Below, one piece after another: positions 50,509 through 58,959 of a stretch of DNA of 64,000 nucleotides. Within the stretch, counting starts at the first letter, position 1, and each line of letters starts with the position of its first letter. Where the stretch lies: the NCBI GenBank assembly GCA_026552835.1, contig JAPMTY010000007.1, forward strand, positions 1-64,000. Direction: 5' to 3'. Below the pieces are notes generated by a model, which was not told the DNA's origin, did not search any database, and saw nothing but the letters and a program-made list of their open reading frames with translations. The DNA is from Candidatus Methanoperedens sp. (GTDB lineage: Archaea; Halobacteriota; Methanosarcinia; Methanosarcinales; Methanoperedenaceae). The position numbers and the translations under genes are program-made.

Positions 50509-50859
50509 TTACCACTTAAAGATGCGACCTTCAAGTGCCCAATGCTTCAAAAGTTCCTTGGAAATCTTTCTGTCTTGAGACCTGAGAAGCCATGCTTTTT
50601 GATGTGTAATTCTGTCTTCGACAAGGGCTTGCATCTTACAAGAATAGTAGGTTTCAAAAATCTTGACGATTTTGATTTTATAGGTGTTATTTCCTGGGAT
50701 AACATCGTGCGTGGGATTGCCGTACTGATCCCTCATTCCATGCAGAACACTCTCTATCGGCTTGCCAACCACAAAGTCGAATGCGTCACCAGAGTACACG
50801 TCACCCTCTTTAGGGGGACTGAAAAGGAACTTTATTGCATACCAAAGTTTACGAGGCAT
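50509..50859 (-). CDS. hypothetical protein
   Basis: A 116-residue unknown protein. ATG 50859 (MPRKLWYAIK) is preferred, having GAGG seven bases before it, over GTG 50871. It contains SPPKEGDVYSGDAFDFVV, a small beta domain, and a helical C-terminus (ISKELLKHWALEGRIFKW). Function unknown. Confidence 0.6.
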   Translation of the reverse strand: MPRKLWYAIKFLFSPPKEGDVYSGDAFDFVVGKPIESVLHGMRDQYGNPTHDVIPGNNTYKIKIVKIFETYYSCKMQALVEDRITHQKAWLLRSQDRKISKELLKHWALEGRIFKW

Positions 50860-50867
50860 CTCTTGCC

Positions 50868-51095
50868 TCACGCTTTGTCTGTCGCTTTAGTTTTGCGCGT
50901 TCGACTTGAATTCCGTCGCGCTTTCCTTTGGTGCCCCTGCCGCCGCCTCGGAGAGGACGCTTGCCCCAATACTCCCAGCCCGCTCCTTTCTTGCCTTTCT
51001 TTGTACGACTCATGTTCCATCTTCTCCGCCAACTTCATTACGATGGGCAGACAGATCAACATACTAATCGCAAGGCCAAGCAAGTATCCCATCAT
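50868..51095 (-). CDS. small membrane protein with basic tail
   Basis: A 75-residue protein. The ATG at 51095 overlaps the upstream stop (ATGA). One membrane segment (MMGYLLGLAISMLICLPIVM) is followed by a tail with many Arg and Lys (SSPRRRQGHQRKARRNSSRT). The longer frame upstream is a shadow of the next gene. Function unknown. Confidence 0.55.
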   Translation of the reverse strand: MMGYLLGLAISMLICLPIVMKLAEKMEHESYKERQERSGLGVLGQASSPRRRQGHQRKARRNSSRTRKTKATDKA

Positions 51096-51277
51096 TTTTT
51101 CGCCTTTAAGGTTGCTATTTGTTTTTCCAGCTTGGTCACTCGTCTCTCCAGCTTGTCCTCGTACCTTTGCTTGGCCTTGATGCCAGCCATGCAGTCTGAA
51201 CAATAGCGTCTGTGAACTGGAATGAACACATTGCCACAAGCTGGGCACTCTTTGAATTTCAGCTTGTCAATACTCAC
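51092..51277 (-). CDS. zinc-ribbon and coiled-coil protein
   Basis: A 61-residue protein. CPACGNVF and YCSDC (residues about 11-30) form a zinc ribbon, then KLERRVTKLEKQIATLKAKK a coiled coil. It could be a small DNA-binding or transcription factor. It is coupled to both neighbours by 4-base overlaps. Confidence 0.6.
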   Translation of the reverse strand: MSIDKLKFKECPACGNVFIPVHRRYCSDCMAGIKAKQRYEDKLERRVTKLEKQIATLKAKK

Positions 51278-51498
51278 TCATCCTCCGTGAGGCCCATTCT
51301 ATGAGCCTTCAGCCAAATCTCCGCTTCCAAAGCGGGGTCAAAATCAGGAAACTTATGCCTGATCTTCCTCAGCATGCTCTTTGCTCTTGGGCTCAGAGGC
51401 AGTGGCTTCTCTGGATTCTCAAGAAGGCGCTTTGCAGCCGCCTCCGCTACCATTTCAGCCATAAGTGGTCTGCCGTCGCCGCACTTTTCAGCGGACAT
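51274..51498 (-). CDS. small hypothetical protein
   Basis: A 74-residue helical unknown protein (AEMVAEAAAKRLLENP, AKSMLRKIRHKF). It begins 13 bases after the Rrf2-like gene and overlaps the next gene by 4 bases. Confidence 0.6.
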   Translation of the reverse strand: MSAEKCGDGRPLMAEMVAEAAAKRLLENPEKPLPLSPRAKSMLRKIRHKFPDFDPALEAEIWLKAHRMGLTEDE

Positions 51499-51511
51499 TC
51501 AGGCTCCCATC

Positions 51512-51844
51512 TTAGATGGTGGTGTTCTGATACGCCTCAGCGATTGCCTTGAAGAGGCGACTCGTCGGAGCAGCTTCATCCAAGCTAAACGTGGTGAGAT
51601 CCCTTCCAAGGGCTGTCGCGACTTCGTAAGCCGTGATCACGTCCTTGGCGAGGATAAATCCACCACCTGGACCGCGAACGCTCTTGACGATGCCAGCCGT
51701 GCGAAGATCACGCATGATCTGCTCAAGGAAGTGGAACGTCGTTCCAATTTCGGTGGCGAGATCCTGAGCCCTTACGGGCGCGTGGTACTTCTTCAGTGCC
51801 TTAACTGCATTGATACCCAATTCGACCTTTTTCGTAATTTTCAT
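51512..51844 (-). CDS. Rrf2-family transcriptional regulator
   Basis: A 110-residue winged-helix protein. VELGINAVKALKKYHAPVRA is the first helix, LATEIGTTFHFLEQIMRDL the recognition helix, and SVRGPGGGFILAKD (residues about 56-69) the wing with the Rrf2 hallmark GPGGG. It lacks the three clustered Cys that hold the Fe-S cluster in IscR and NsrR, so it would not sense redox that way. It has a clear ribosome-binding site (AGGAGAAT). TACC-N5-GGTA in the upstream region could be its own operator. Rare in phages. Confidence 0.7.
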   Translation of the reverse strand: MKITKKVELGINAVKALKKYHAPVRAQDLATEIGTTFHFLEQIMRDLRTAGIVKSVRGPGGGFILAKDVITAYEVATALGRDLTTFSLDEAAPTSRLFKAIAEAYQNTTI

Positions 51845-51903
51845 ACTATTCTCCTATGTGCCTACCTAAAGGGTAAACTGAAAATGTCAGAATAGCAATA
51901 AAA

Positions 51904-52335
51904 TTATTTATTCATGGGCTTATCAAGCGTTTCCACAATCTCATCAACGTGTTTGGAAGTCAAGCCAATGAAACCATTGGTTTTTACCAACTTACTCTTC
52001 AGGTCAGCCATGTCGGACTCGTCATCCACGATCGCCATGCCAGTGACGCCAGGGTTGCGATCGAGCCAACATTGGATTTGATGGCCGCGCTCACCGCGCT
52101 CATCCCCAGTGATGTCGATTACCCTGTCCGTATTGATCCCATTCTCTTTAAGAACCTCTTTGCACTCTTCTAGGCCTAGATGCCTCCACGCGCTGGAAAT
52201 GACGATCTTGAGGTCTTTAATGCGTTCCAGGAGGGTGTTCAGGTTCTCGCAAGGAGCTTTGGAGAACTCGCGCCCGAAGTTGCGGTCCTTGTAACTGTTC
52301 AGAACTCCATCGAAATCTAAAAATAGGACTTTCAT
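51904..52335 (-). CDS. HAD-like phosphatase
   Basis: A 143-residue protein. MKVLFLDFDGVLN (D7, D9) is HAD motif I, IVISSAWRH motif II, and MAIVDDESDM motif IV. It resembles the short HAD domains linked to nucleic-acid repair. ATG 52335 overlaps the upstream stop (TAATG). It would hydrolyse a phosphate from a nucleotide or RNA end; the substrate is unknown. An RNA repair cluster with its own HAD domain lies 5 kb away. Confidence 0.75.
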   Translation of the reverse strand: MKVLFLDFDGVLNSYKDRNFGREFSKAPCENLNTLLERIKDLKIVISSAWRHLGLEECKEVLKENGINTDRVIDITGDERGERGHQIQCWLDRNPGVTGMAIVDDESDMADLKSKLVKTNGFIGLTSKHVDEIVETLDKPMNK

Positions 52336-52589
52336 TACCAGGGACATCCTTCGGGTTTATTCTGTATTTCCGTATAGTTGTAGAAATCAATCAGAATGTC
52401 AAGCGATTTTTTCAAGTAATCAGGCCAGCCAGAAACCTCTCCGCACCAGAAAACTATGACAATACAGGGCACTTTGAATGGATCGGCTATGTCCAGAATA
52501 CGCTTACGGTCTTTCTCGCTTCTGTTGAGAAAGGTCCGTTGGACATCCTTCTTCAGGGTGTCGCTGTATCTGAACAGATCGACTACCAT
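52335..52589 (-). CDS. small hypothetical protein
   Basis: An 84-residue unknown protein ([16 protein letters not shown]..., CIVIVFWCGEVSGWPDYL). Coupled by one-base overlaps to the GMP-reductase-like gene and the HAD gene. No recognisable motif. Confidence 0.55.
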   Translation of the reverse strand: MVVDLFRYSDTLKKDVQRTFLNRSEKDRKRILDIADPFKVPCIVIVFWCGEVSGWPDYLKKSLDILIDFYNYTEIQNKPEGCPW

Positions 52590-53698
52590 TATCTTTTACC
52601 ATGCGCACCGTTCTCGACCACAGTAGAAGGAGAAACCCTAACGAATTCGCACCGTTCGTGAAACTCTTGAAGGGTTCTGGAGCCAGTGTACGTCATTGCC
52701 CCCCGAATGCCAGCTTCGATATCTTCTAGGGTCGCTGAAACTGGACCTTTGTAGGGAACCACGAAAGACTCTCCTTCGGCTGCGCGCCAAGATGCGTTTT
52801 TGCCTTGTAAATCATAAGATTCCTTCGATGCTGAGCCCCTATATTTCTTGAACTTTTGCGTCACGTAGATCTTGGATGTAGTGTTTGGCCCAGTCTGTTC
52901 AGAGCTGATCAGCTTTTTATCTTCGATAATGTCGCCAGGAGTCTCGTCTGTACCTGCGAGCATCCCACCAAGCATCGCGAAATGGGCGCCAGCGCCCAGG
53001 GCCTTAGCAACGTCTCCTGCGGTTCTCATACCACCATCTGCGATCACCGCAATATTGTAATTTTTCAAGCACGCTGCAATTTCCAGAATCGCTGACAGCT
53101 GCGGATATCCCACGCCAGTTTTTATCCTAGTAGTGCACGCCGACCCTGGACCGACTCCCACCTTGATACCATCCACATAATCCAGACGAACTGTATCAAA
53201 AAACTCGGTCACACATCTTTCATTGGAGAAATTTCCCACAATGATACCGAAATCATCGCCCAGCGCGTTTCGCAAATTTTTCACCTGATTAGCCACACTC
53301 ATCTGAGAACCATGGGCTACGTCAACCACAATAACATTGGCGCCACAATTGAGCAAAGCTTCAGCCCTGGCGATTTCTTCATCGCCAACACCAATAGAAA
53401 TCATGGGCAGAGTAACTTCTGCGGTCATGTCTCCCATGTACGGCCCAGCGGCATCGTAGAACATTTCCTTGTTCTTTTCGGTGTCGCAAAACCTATGAAG
53501 GCACCCAATGGCGCCAGCATCAGACATAGCTCTGGCCATTCTGCTACCTGTTATGGTGTCCATGTTGGCGGAAATGATTGGTAGCTCAAGAGAAGGCAAT
53601 CGTTTGAAAGACGACTTGAGGCTCACATCCTTTCTGCTTGGAACGTATGAAAATCTCTGCTTGATCAACACATCATCGAACGTGAAAGTCTCTTTCAT
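52589..53698 (-). CDS. IMP dehydrogenase/GMP reductase family enzyme
   Basis: A 369-residue (beta/alpha)8 barrel. [21 protein letters not shown] opens it, and [11 protein letters not shown] (C188) is the catalytic loop. There are no CBS domains, and the flap lacks the Arg-Tyr pair expected for IMPDH, so GMP reductase (GMP to IMP with NADPH) is favoured; [16 protein letters not shown] is close to that family as well. Purine interconversion would help balance phage nucleotide pools. Such genes are uncommon in phages. It overlaps the dCMP deaminase gene by 26 bases. Confidence 0.7.
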   Translation of the reverse strand: MKETFTFDDVLIKQRFSYVPSRKDVSLKSSFKRLPSLELPIISANMDTITGSRMARAMSDAGAIGCLHRFCDTEKNKEMFYDAAGPYMGDMTAEVTLPMISIGVGDEEIARAEALLNCGANVIVVDVAHGSQMSVANQVKNLRNALGDDFGIIVGNFSNERCVTEFFDTVRLDYVDGIKVGVGPGSACTTRIKTGVGYPQLSAILEIAACLKNYNIAVIADGGMRTAGDVAKALGAGAHFAMLGGMLAGTDETPGDIIEDKKLISSEQTGPNTTSKIYVTQKFKKYRGSASKESYDLQGKNASWRAAEGESFVVPYKGPVSATLEDIEAGIRGAMTYTGSRTLQEFHERCEFVRVSPSTVVENGAHGKR

Positions 53699-54062
53699 CT
53701 AACACCATTTTCTCTTGTTTGAAACTGCCTTGAAACGAGTAAACCACTTTCTTTACACCGTTAGACATCAGAAACGCCCAACAGTGCCCGCAGGGCTTAG
53801 CCATCGCCCAGGTGCCATCCTTTTGCTGCCTGAATATGTAGGCGGTGGAACCTGCGATGTCAAACTCCGCATTTATTGCGGCCATAAACTCCGCATGCAT
53901 GGACTTGTACTTATGAGGGCTCTTCGTGTGGGTCTTACACGTATTGAAGCCTACGCCCAGGACTTTCTTGCCCTTTACGATCACACACCCCATCTTGTAC
54001 TTGGGATGGTCAGACTTTTTGCTGATCTGCCTGGCTAGAGCCAGGAAACGCTGCTGCTTCAT
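53673..54062 (-). CDS. dCMP deaminase-like protein
   Basis: A 129-residue zinc-dependent deaminase. HAEFMAA (H56, E58) and KPCGHC (C91, C94) are the zinc and catalytic residues. It would convert dCMP to dUMP for thymidylate synthesis, and it lies just downstream of thyX (53-base overlap). It is shorter than T4 Cd (193), so a cytidine/deoxycytidylate deaminase of another subtype is possible. The overlaps on both sides are longer than usual here. Confidence 0.75.
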   Translation of the reverse strand: MKQQRFLALARQISKKSDHPKYKMGCVIVKGKKVLGVGFNTCKTHTKSPHKYKSMHAEFMAAINAEFDIAGSTAYIFRQQKDGTWAMAKPCGHCWAFLMSNGVKKVVYSFQGSFKQEKMVLDERDFHVR

Positions 54063-54915
54063 CGAATTTCTTTACACATTCATTGGATAACATTTTTCTG
54101 TACTGAACCCAACCTCTGAAGTTGCCAGAGTACTTGTAGATCCCATCGGCACGGGCCTGATGTTCAGCGGGCGAAGCATGAATAGGAGAGCTTCCTAGTA
54201 GCCTATTATAGAGTTCAATATCCTGAGTCAGAGTGTTGGTGGTGCCATCATGGTTCTTGTATGAGACTCTAGCACACTTTGCCACAGAACGCTTGATAGC
54301 AATTTTCAGCGCCTCTTCAGATTCCTTCAGGCAGTTTACGCCAAACAGAGCGCAGCACTCCTTGATCTCATCCTCAGTAACCAAAGGAAGATGCCAATAG
54401 CCAGTTCTGACTTCCTCCTTGGGCTTGTGATCCTTGTAGAGATTCCACATTTGAGTGGCCAACTCGCAAATCTCTGGTTGGGCCGCTGGGTGAATTCTGA
54501 GGGCAAAGAAATTGTCCCAATCGGTCGCCGTAGCAATGACGGTAATGTGCGCCCAAGGCTCAAGAATACGGTTCGCATACTGCTTGTGCACTTCCAGGTC
54601 AGCAAGCTTCTGAGCAAACTTCACGGCCTCTTTGCCCGCTGCAAGCCAGGTCTGAACAGCCTCGTCTTGATTCTCTAGCGCCTCTCCGCCCTGCATACCC
54701 TTTTGGTTCTTTAAGAACTTTAGAGGAATGGCTGGATTGTCGATTACTTCCTGAATCTGTTTCTTCACAGGAATTGCCCTAGAACTAGATGCGTTCCTAG
54801 AGATCATCCTATGGGTCATGAATTCTGCGTGAATGAATCGGGGGTAAGTTAGAATGAAAGTCGTTAGGCGAGAGCCCGCATACGACGAATCACAGACGAT
54901 TTCGGCTTTGATCAT
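54010..54915 (-). CDS. thyX: flavin-dependent thymidylate synthase
   Basis: A 301-residue ThyX. The signature RHRxxSxNxxSxR appears as THRMISRNASSSR (residues 34-46), with Thr for the first Arg. Other conserved features are QYANRILEPWAHITV and DWDNFFALRIHPAAQPEI. It methylates dUMP to dTMP with FAD, folate and NADPH. It works with dCMP deaminase, dUTPase and NrdJ in this window. Confidence 0.9.
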   Translation of the reverse strand: MIKAEIVCDSSYAGSRLTTFILTYPRFIHAEFMTHRMISRNASSSRAIPVKKQIQEVIDNPAIPLKFLKNQKGMQGGEALENQDEAVQTWLAAGKEAVKFAQKLADLEVHKQYANRILEPWAHITVIATATDWDNFFALRIHPAAQPEICELATQMWNLYKDHKPKEEVRTGYWHLPLVTEDEIKECCALFGVNCLKESEEALKIAIKRSVAKCARVSYKNHDGTTNTLTQDIELYNRLLGSSPIHASPAEHQARADGIYKYSGNFRGWVQYRKMLSNECVKKFDEAAAFPGSSQADQQKV

Positions 54916-54919
54916 TACT

Positions 54920-55408
54920 CTATTTTACTTTCAAGCCCCACTTCTTTGCAAGGAAGATGCGAGCTTTTTTTGGAATTGCTTTGTTTTGAAGATACGATTT
55001 GCCTTCTAGATGCTCCATCTCATGCTGCACGCAGACAGAGTGAAGGCTTGTGAAAGTTCTCTTGAGCACTTCCCCTTTTTCGTTTTGATAGGAAATGCTC
55101 ACCCAACCAGGGCGAAACAGTTTCAGAAATTGACCAGGAGCGCTAAGGCATCCCTCGGCAAAATCAAAGTTGTACTTAGATACTTCCAGTATTTTGGGAT
55201 TGATGATGAACAGCTTTTCGTTCTCTGGACCTTCCATGACAAACATGCGCTGGCTCAAGCCTACCTGATTGGCGGCGAGCCCAACACCACGCTCTGCTTT
55301 CATGATGTTCCACATATCCCCTAGCAGTTCCGCCAGGGCTGCGTCAAACACTGTGACTTCCTGGCAGGGCTTGAACAGATGTGGGTGTGGATATTTAAGG
55401 ACTTCCAT
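54920..55408 (-). CDS. def: peptide deformylase
   Basis: A 162-residue enzyme that removes the N-formyl group from nascent proteins. Motifs: GVGLAANQVG (41-50), EGCLSAPG (C87 zinc ligand) and QHEMEHLEG (H129, E130, H133). ATG 55408 (MEVLKYPHPH) is preferred to an earlier in-frame start inside the upstream gene. Phage deformylases are known from marine phages. The usual Asp in HExDH is Glu here. Confidence 0.9.
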   Translation of the reverse strand: MEVLKYPHPHLFKPCQEVTVFDAALAELLGDMWNIMKAERGVGLAANQVGLSQRMFVMEGPENEKLFIINPKILEVSKYNFDFAEGCLSAPGQFLKLFRPGWVSISYQNEKGEVLKRTFTSLHSVCVQHEMEHLEGKSYLQNKAIPKKARIFLAKKWGLKVK

Positions 55409-55535
55409 GGGTAGATCCCACGTTTTGTATGCTGTGCATGTTCTCGTCAACTTCCTTGTACAGACTGTGGGCGATCAACAGCAAAAGAGTCACCCATATG
55501 AAAATTACGAACGCTGTCGCTTTTGGATTTCTCAC
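55395..55535 (-). CDS. tiny membrane protein
   Basis: A 46-residue frame beginning at GTG 55535, overlapping the upstream TAG (TAGTG). It has a single membrane segment (TAFVIFIWVTLLLLIAHSLY). The end overlaps the deformylase start by 14 bases. A similar tiny membrane protein is encoded at 60796-60945. Function unknown. Confidence 0.5.
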   Translation of the reverse strand: MRNPKATAFVIFIWVTLLLLIAHSLYKEVDENMHSIQNVGSTHGSP

Positions 55536-55876
55536 TAGAATCTCCACTCCGCCATGATTGCGTATGAGTCAACGCCAATCTGATTGCGCAGAGAGCTGCA
55601 CAGGCCGAGAGTGGGTATCCCAAAATTCAAACTTCGATCCCTTGCGGTCTTGAGGATGAATCCGCCGACGCCAACTACCGAGGTTACGTCATTGCCCACG
55701 ATCGTTTGGGCCTTGTGGCTGACTATCTGGACCGTCTTATCTTCTGCCGTATCAACCTGCTGCCTCACACCCACCTGACGAGTAGCAGCATCCAGGGCCT
55801 TATTGCAAGCCTGGTTGTAGGCGGGCGCAGAGCCAATGCACGCCATCATAATGACTTGAGACATCAAACCAGCCAT
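55535..55876 (-). CDS. hypothetical protein with possible signal peptide
   Basis: A 113-residue unknown protein. The N-terminus (MAGLMSQVIMMACIGSAPAY) looks like a short signal or membrane anchor, and the C-terminus ends in an aromatic residue after beta-like sequence (VDSYAIMAEWRF), as in some outer-membrane barrels. Not enough to assign a role. Confidence 0.55.
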   Translation of the reverse strand: MAGLMSQVIMMACIGSAPAYNQACNKALDAATRQVGVRQQVDTAEDKTVQIVSHKAQTIVGNDVTSVVGVGGFILKTARDRSLNFGIPTLGLCSSLRNQIGVDSYAIMAEWRF

Positions 55877-56088
55877 TAGTACTTCTCGTGGGTTTCCTCG
55901 TTCCAGAGCCGATCCATTTCTTCATCTTTCTCGGAAGTTGGAAGTTCTTTCTCCATGATCCTATCTAACACTTTCGAGTAGTGGGCCATGTTTTTGGTCG
56001 GCGGAGCACTCATCAGCTCGCCCAACGCAAATATCGCTTCCTTGTTCGTTAACTTACCAGCTTCCCATTCCTTGCAGACAACACACAT
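55876..56088 (-). CDS. small hypothetical protein with Cys pair
   Basis: A 70-residue unknown protein. ATG 56088 has a good ribosome-binding site (AGGA, 8 bases away) and is preferred over GTG 56109. It starts MCVVCKEWEAGKLTNKEA, with a CxxC pair, then is helical and acidic (TSEKDEEMDRLWNEE). Confidence 0.6.
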   Translation of the reverse strand: MCVVCKEWEAGKLTNKEAIFALGELMSAPPTKNMAHYSKVLDRIMEKELPTSEKDEEMDRLWNEETHEKY

Positions 56089-56099
56089 CCAGCTTATCC

Positions 56100-56306
56100 T
56101 CAGTACCACTCCTTGTCAACGACCAATTTGATCGGGAAAGGAGGGGCACCCTTGTAATAGTCAATCTTTTCGGAGATATCCCTGAAGATCAACCTTTTAC
56201 ACTTGCATTTTCCGTGAGGACAGAGTTCTCCGAATAAGGAGTCTTTGTTATAGACGCTTTTTATCCATCTATGACCGCAATACGTGCATTCCAGTTGAAC
56301 CTTCAT
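56100..56306 (-). CDS. zinc-ribbon protein
   Basis: A 68-residue protein with four zinc-ligand candidates: CTYCGHRW near the start and CPHGKCKCKR in the middle. It overlaps the upstream gene by 4 bases. Typical of small nucleic-acid-binding zinc ribbons in phages; no specific function seen. Confidence 0.6.
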   Translation of the reverse strand: MKVQLECTYCGHRWIKSVYNKDSLFGELCPHGKCKCKRLIFRDISEKIDYYKGAPPFPIKLVVDKEWY

Positions 56307-56650
56307 ACCCTATCATTAAGATTGCCGACCAAAAGGGCGATCAATTCTAGGGTAATTCCTCTGACCAGTTGGTCAAAATCAGGGTCTTCTAGTGCATGTT
56401 TTATCACGGTTTCTTTGAAATAGCCAGGGAAAATCTTCTCTGCTTTCAAGAGAAGTCTATTTCCTTCTTCTTCAACGTCTATCTCATACCAGTCATGGGC
56501 CAGACAGGTGTACATTTGGGCCATGCGCTCAGGCGGCGCGCCGCTCATGACGATCGTAGCCTCGAACGCCCAAAGCTGATCAGCTAGTTCGCGATGCTCT
56601 TCGGGGATGTCTCCCACCATCCTAATGAAAGTCGGTGTTCGTTTTGTCAT
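56303..56650 (-). CDS. hypothetical protein
   Basis: A 115-residue helical unknown protein (EEHRELADQLWAFEATIVMSG, FKETVIKHALEDPDFDQLVRG). It overlaps the RNA ligase gene end by 29 bases and the next gene by 4. Confidence 0.6.
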   Translation of the reverse strand: MTKRTPTFIRMVGDIPEEHRELADQLWAFEATIVMSGAPPERMAQMYTCLAHDWYEIDVEEEGNRLLLKAEKIFPGYFKETVIKHALEDPDFDQLVRGITLELIALLVGNLNDRV

Positions 56651-57881
56651 CGAGGTAATCCTCCGAAACCCACTTCAGAGCGCGTTTGTTGCCACCAAAG
56701 TCGTACTCGGTGCGCTGCTTGATACAAACGCCTTCCCTGACCTTCTGAGTAGGAGAATATACGCTCGGACCTTTGGTGAAGCTCTCGGTCAGATTGCGAT
56801 AGTACTTTCCAGTGTAGATGACTGGAACGTGCTCGAAGCCACGCTCAGCACAGTAGGTCGCAACCTCTTCAGGGTTCAACCACTTGAACTTGCCGTCAGG
56901 CTGGAGCACCTTCACGTCGAACGCCACGAAGCGATGTTCCTTCAAGCCATAATCATAGTTGTTCTGGATGCCAGGACCGACGATTTCGCCGTAGACGATC
57001 TCGCCCAGCTTCAGCTTGCTGAACACGTCGATGGCCTTGAAAGTATCGCCCCAAACGTCGTTCTCATACCAGTGCTTGGCATTGGTAGAAACGGACTTCT
57101 GGACGTTGTTGCTCCCATAGCACCTTTCGATGGCGGGTGCCAAACGGAATAACTTGAGAAGCTTCTTCTTCCACGTCGTAGCCATAAAGGGTAGCAAGGA
57201 CGCTCTGGCATTGGTCCCATGGAGCTTTTCCTGGATGACCACTTCTGTCTCCCCTTCTTTGAAAAGATCGGGGAACCACTTGATGTTGTCGATGCCGTTG
57301 TACTTGTGGAACAACGGATGCTCGTGCTTCTTGTTCCTGTTCCTGCCTCCGCCTGGACCCTGGATCTGAGGGGCTGGCGGCTCGTACTTAGTGATACCGA
57401 GCCAGTGGGAATAGTCCTTTTCAAGAACTGGAGTTTTGATGTAATCCGCCACTTCCTCAAGGGAAATGAGCATGCCCTGGGAAGCCAGCTTGCGAATGCG
57501 AATTTGGCGGACACGATGCTTGTTCAGCTTGATCTTGGCGTCAGCTGGGAAAAGACGATCCTCAAGCCACTGAGGAAGGATGGAGTCGATGGGCACATAA
57601 ATGACCTTATCGCCAACCTTGAACTTGCCCTTCTGTGCGATCACCTGGAAGCCATACACCCAGCAAACCTCAAGTGAGTGGGCGTTGTTGTGCTCGGTGA
57701 TGTTCAGGATGGCCGTATAGGGCACCTTGAACGTGCTCCCTGAATCTCCCTCTTCCGAAGGGCAAGGACCAGTCAACGAATCCGCTGCGATTTTTGGAGA
57801 GCCAGCGGTCAAATCCGCACAACCTTCCTCAGCCTGAGAAGCTTTCTTGTACCAGCGATCTGTAGCGAAAAATTTGAACAT
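56622..57881 (-). CDS. RNA ligase (Rnl/DraRnl-like)
   Basis: A 419-residue ATP-dependent RNA ligase. The nucleotidyl-transfer Lys is in VVIQEKLHGTNARA (K219); GEIVGPGIQ, the EGVCIKQR motif and RALKWVSEDYL (second Lys pair) follow in order. An N-terminal OB-like domain (STFKVPYTAI, KGKFKVGDKVIYVPID) resembles that of DraRnl-type ligases. The first 45 residues have low similarity and may be a tail. ATG 57881 shares a base with the upstream stop (TAATG). With Pnk next door it would reseal cut tRNAs. Confidence 0.85.
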   Translation of the reverse strand: MFKFFATDRWYKKASQAEEGCADLTAGSPKIAADSLTGPCPSEEGDSGSTFKVPYTAILNITEHNNAHSLEVCWVYGFQVIAQKGKFKVGDKVIYVPIDSILPQWLEDRLFPADAKIKLNKHRVRQIRIRKLASQGMLISLEEVADYIKTPVLEKDYSHWLGITKYEPPAPQIQGPGGGRNRNKKHEHPLFHKYNGIDNIKWFPDLFKEGETEVVIQEKLHGTNARASLLPFMATTWKKKLLKLFRLAPAIERCYGSNNVQKSVSTNAKHWYENDVWGDTFKAIDVFSKLKLGEIVYGEIVGPGIQNNYDYGLKEHRFVAFDVKVLQPDGKFKWLNPEEVATYCAERGFEHVPVIYTGKYYRNLTESFTKGPSVYSPTQKVREGVCIKQRTEYDFGGNKRALKWVSEDYLDDKTNTDFH

Positions 57882-58090
57882 TAGCATACCCTCAATATCT
57901 TATAACGATTACTATACTGCTTCAGTTTGGTCAAGTGAAATCCTTGACAACTAGGACAGGCGTATACGTACAGCTCAGTTCCTTTGGTTGGATCATTCTT
58001 GATCTTCTTCGCAATTTCCTCTGCGAACTCCAGCGTTCGATACCTTTTCTTTCTGAGACATTCTTTGACCCAACGCTCAGCGGAGGTCAT
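57881..58090 (-). CDS. small zinc protein
   Basis: A 69-residue protein starting at ATG 58090 (TAATG overlap). It has a basic helical N-terminus (MTSAERWVKECLRKKRYR) and YACPSCQGFHLTK, a common phage motif with CxxC and His. It lies between pnk and the RNA ligase, so it may assist RNA repair, but this is inferred from place only. Confidence 0.6.
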   Translation of the reverse strand: MTSAERWVKECLRKKRYRTLEFAEEIAKKIKNDPTKGTELYVYACPSCQGFHLTKLKQYSNRYKILRVC

Positions 58091-58959
58091 TAGAAGTCGC
58101 CTTCTGCGCAGTGAAGGCACACGAATCCACGCGCCCTCCACATATCGACAACCCGCTTGCGATCATCAATGAAGAAGTAGGGCGTGTAACGAGTCAGAAG
58201 CTCAAAATCCAAGATGATCTCCTTGATGACGCTATCCTCGCGGCTATCGCCGCGCGGGCGCATATAAAGGGGCTCGTAGATAAAATCGTGGTCCTCAAGC
58301 CACTTCTTGGTCTGTTTCTTGTGATTATCTGGACGGCCAGAGCAAAACACAACCTTGGCGCCATCTTGGACGGCCCCTCTAAGAACAGTCACGCACCAAG
58401 TGTGAATGGTGTCCTTGTCAAGATCCTCAAAGAAACTCTTCCAATCCTTCTTCTTACCATCCGTCCTGCGGACGTGGTGAAGCCTGTGACGGATATCGCA
58501 GAGCGTTCCATCCAAATCACAGATGACAGCTAGAGGCTTGTCGCCATCAGGCCAATGACGAGCAACAGTATCAGCTTCACTATCCTGAACACGCTCGTAC
58601 TTTGAGAAGAACATACCCAGCGCCGATCGGGCAGAGTCCTCATTGTTGATGGTTTCATGGCCTTCTCTCTTCAGCATCCGTTCCAAGCAGACCTTGTAAG
58701 GTTGATGTAGAACGATGATAGCTGTTTCGTATCTCTTGGCCTTTGCTGGCTCAAGGTAACGATCGCGCTGAGCCTTCGAGAAGTTCAATCGGTCAACAAC
58801 AATGTCGCGACCCTCTCTTAGAGCTTCCTCGAAAACCGCCAAATGCTGCTTGCCCTGCGAGTCCTGGTTGACGTAAACGAATCCAGCACCAGCGTACTTC
58901 TTCGCTAGCGTAGACTTTCCAGAACCAGGAGGACCAACCAAAAGTGTCAGCTTAGACAT
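58090..58959 (-). CDS. pnk: polynucleotide kinase/phosphatase
   Basis: A 289-residue bifunctional enzyme like T4 Pnkp. The N-terminal kinase has Walker A GPPGSGKS (9-16) and a DRLNFSKAQRDRY lid region. The C-terminal HAD phosphatase has ICDLDGTL (D148, D150), VVFCSGRPD and FIDDRKRV. It would add a 5'-phosphate and remove a 2',3'-cyclic or 3'-phosphate from cut RNA, preparing ends for the ligase two genes downstream. It overlaps the SLOG gene by 8 bases. Confidence 0.9.
   Translation of the reverse strand: MSKLTLLVGPPGSGKSTLAKKYAGAGFVYVNQDSQGKQHLAVFEEALREGRDIVVDRLNFSKAQRDRYLEPAKAKRYETAIIVLHQPYKVCLERMLKREGHETINNEDSARSALGMFFSKYERVQDSEADTVARHWPDGDKPLAVICDLDGTLCDIRHRLHHVRRTDGKKKDWKSFFEDLDKDTIHTWCVTVLRGAVQDGAKVVFCSGRPDNHKKQTKKWLEDHDFIYEPLYMRPRGDSREDSVIKEIILDFELLTRYTPYFFIDDRKRVVDMWRARGFVCLHCAEGDF

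Noticed and set aside
49883..50511. Group I intron carrying the HNH gene
   Set aside because: The genes on both sides are complete with own starts and stops, and I could not find the conserved P, Q, R, S core elements.
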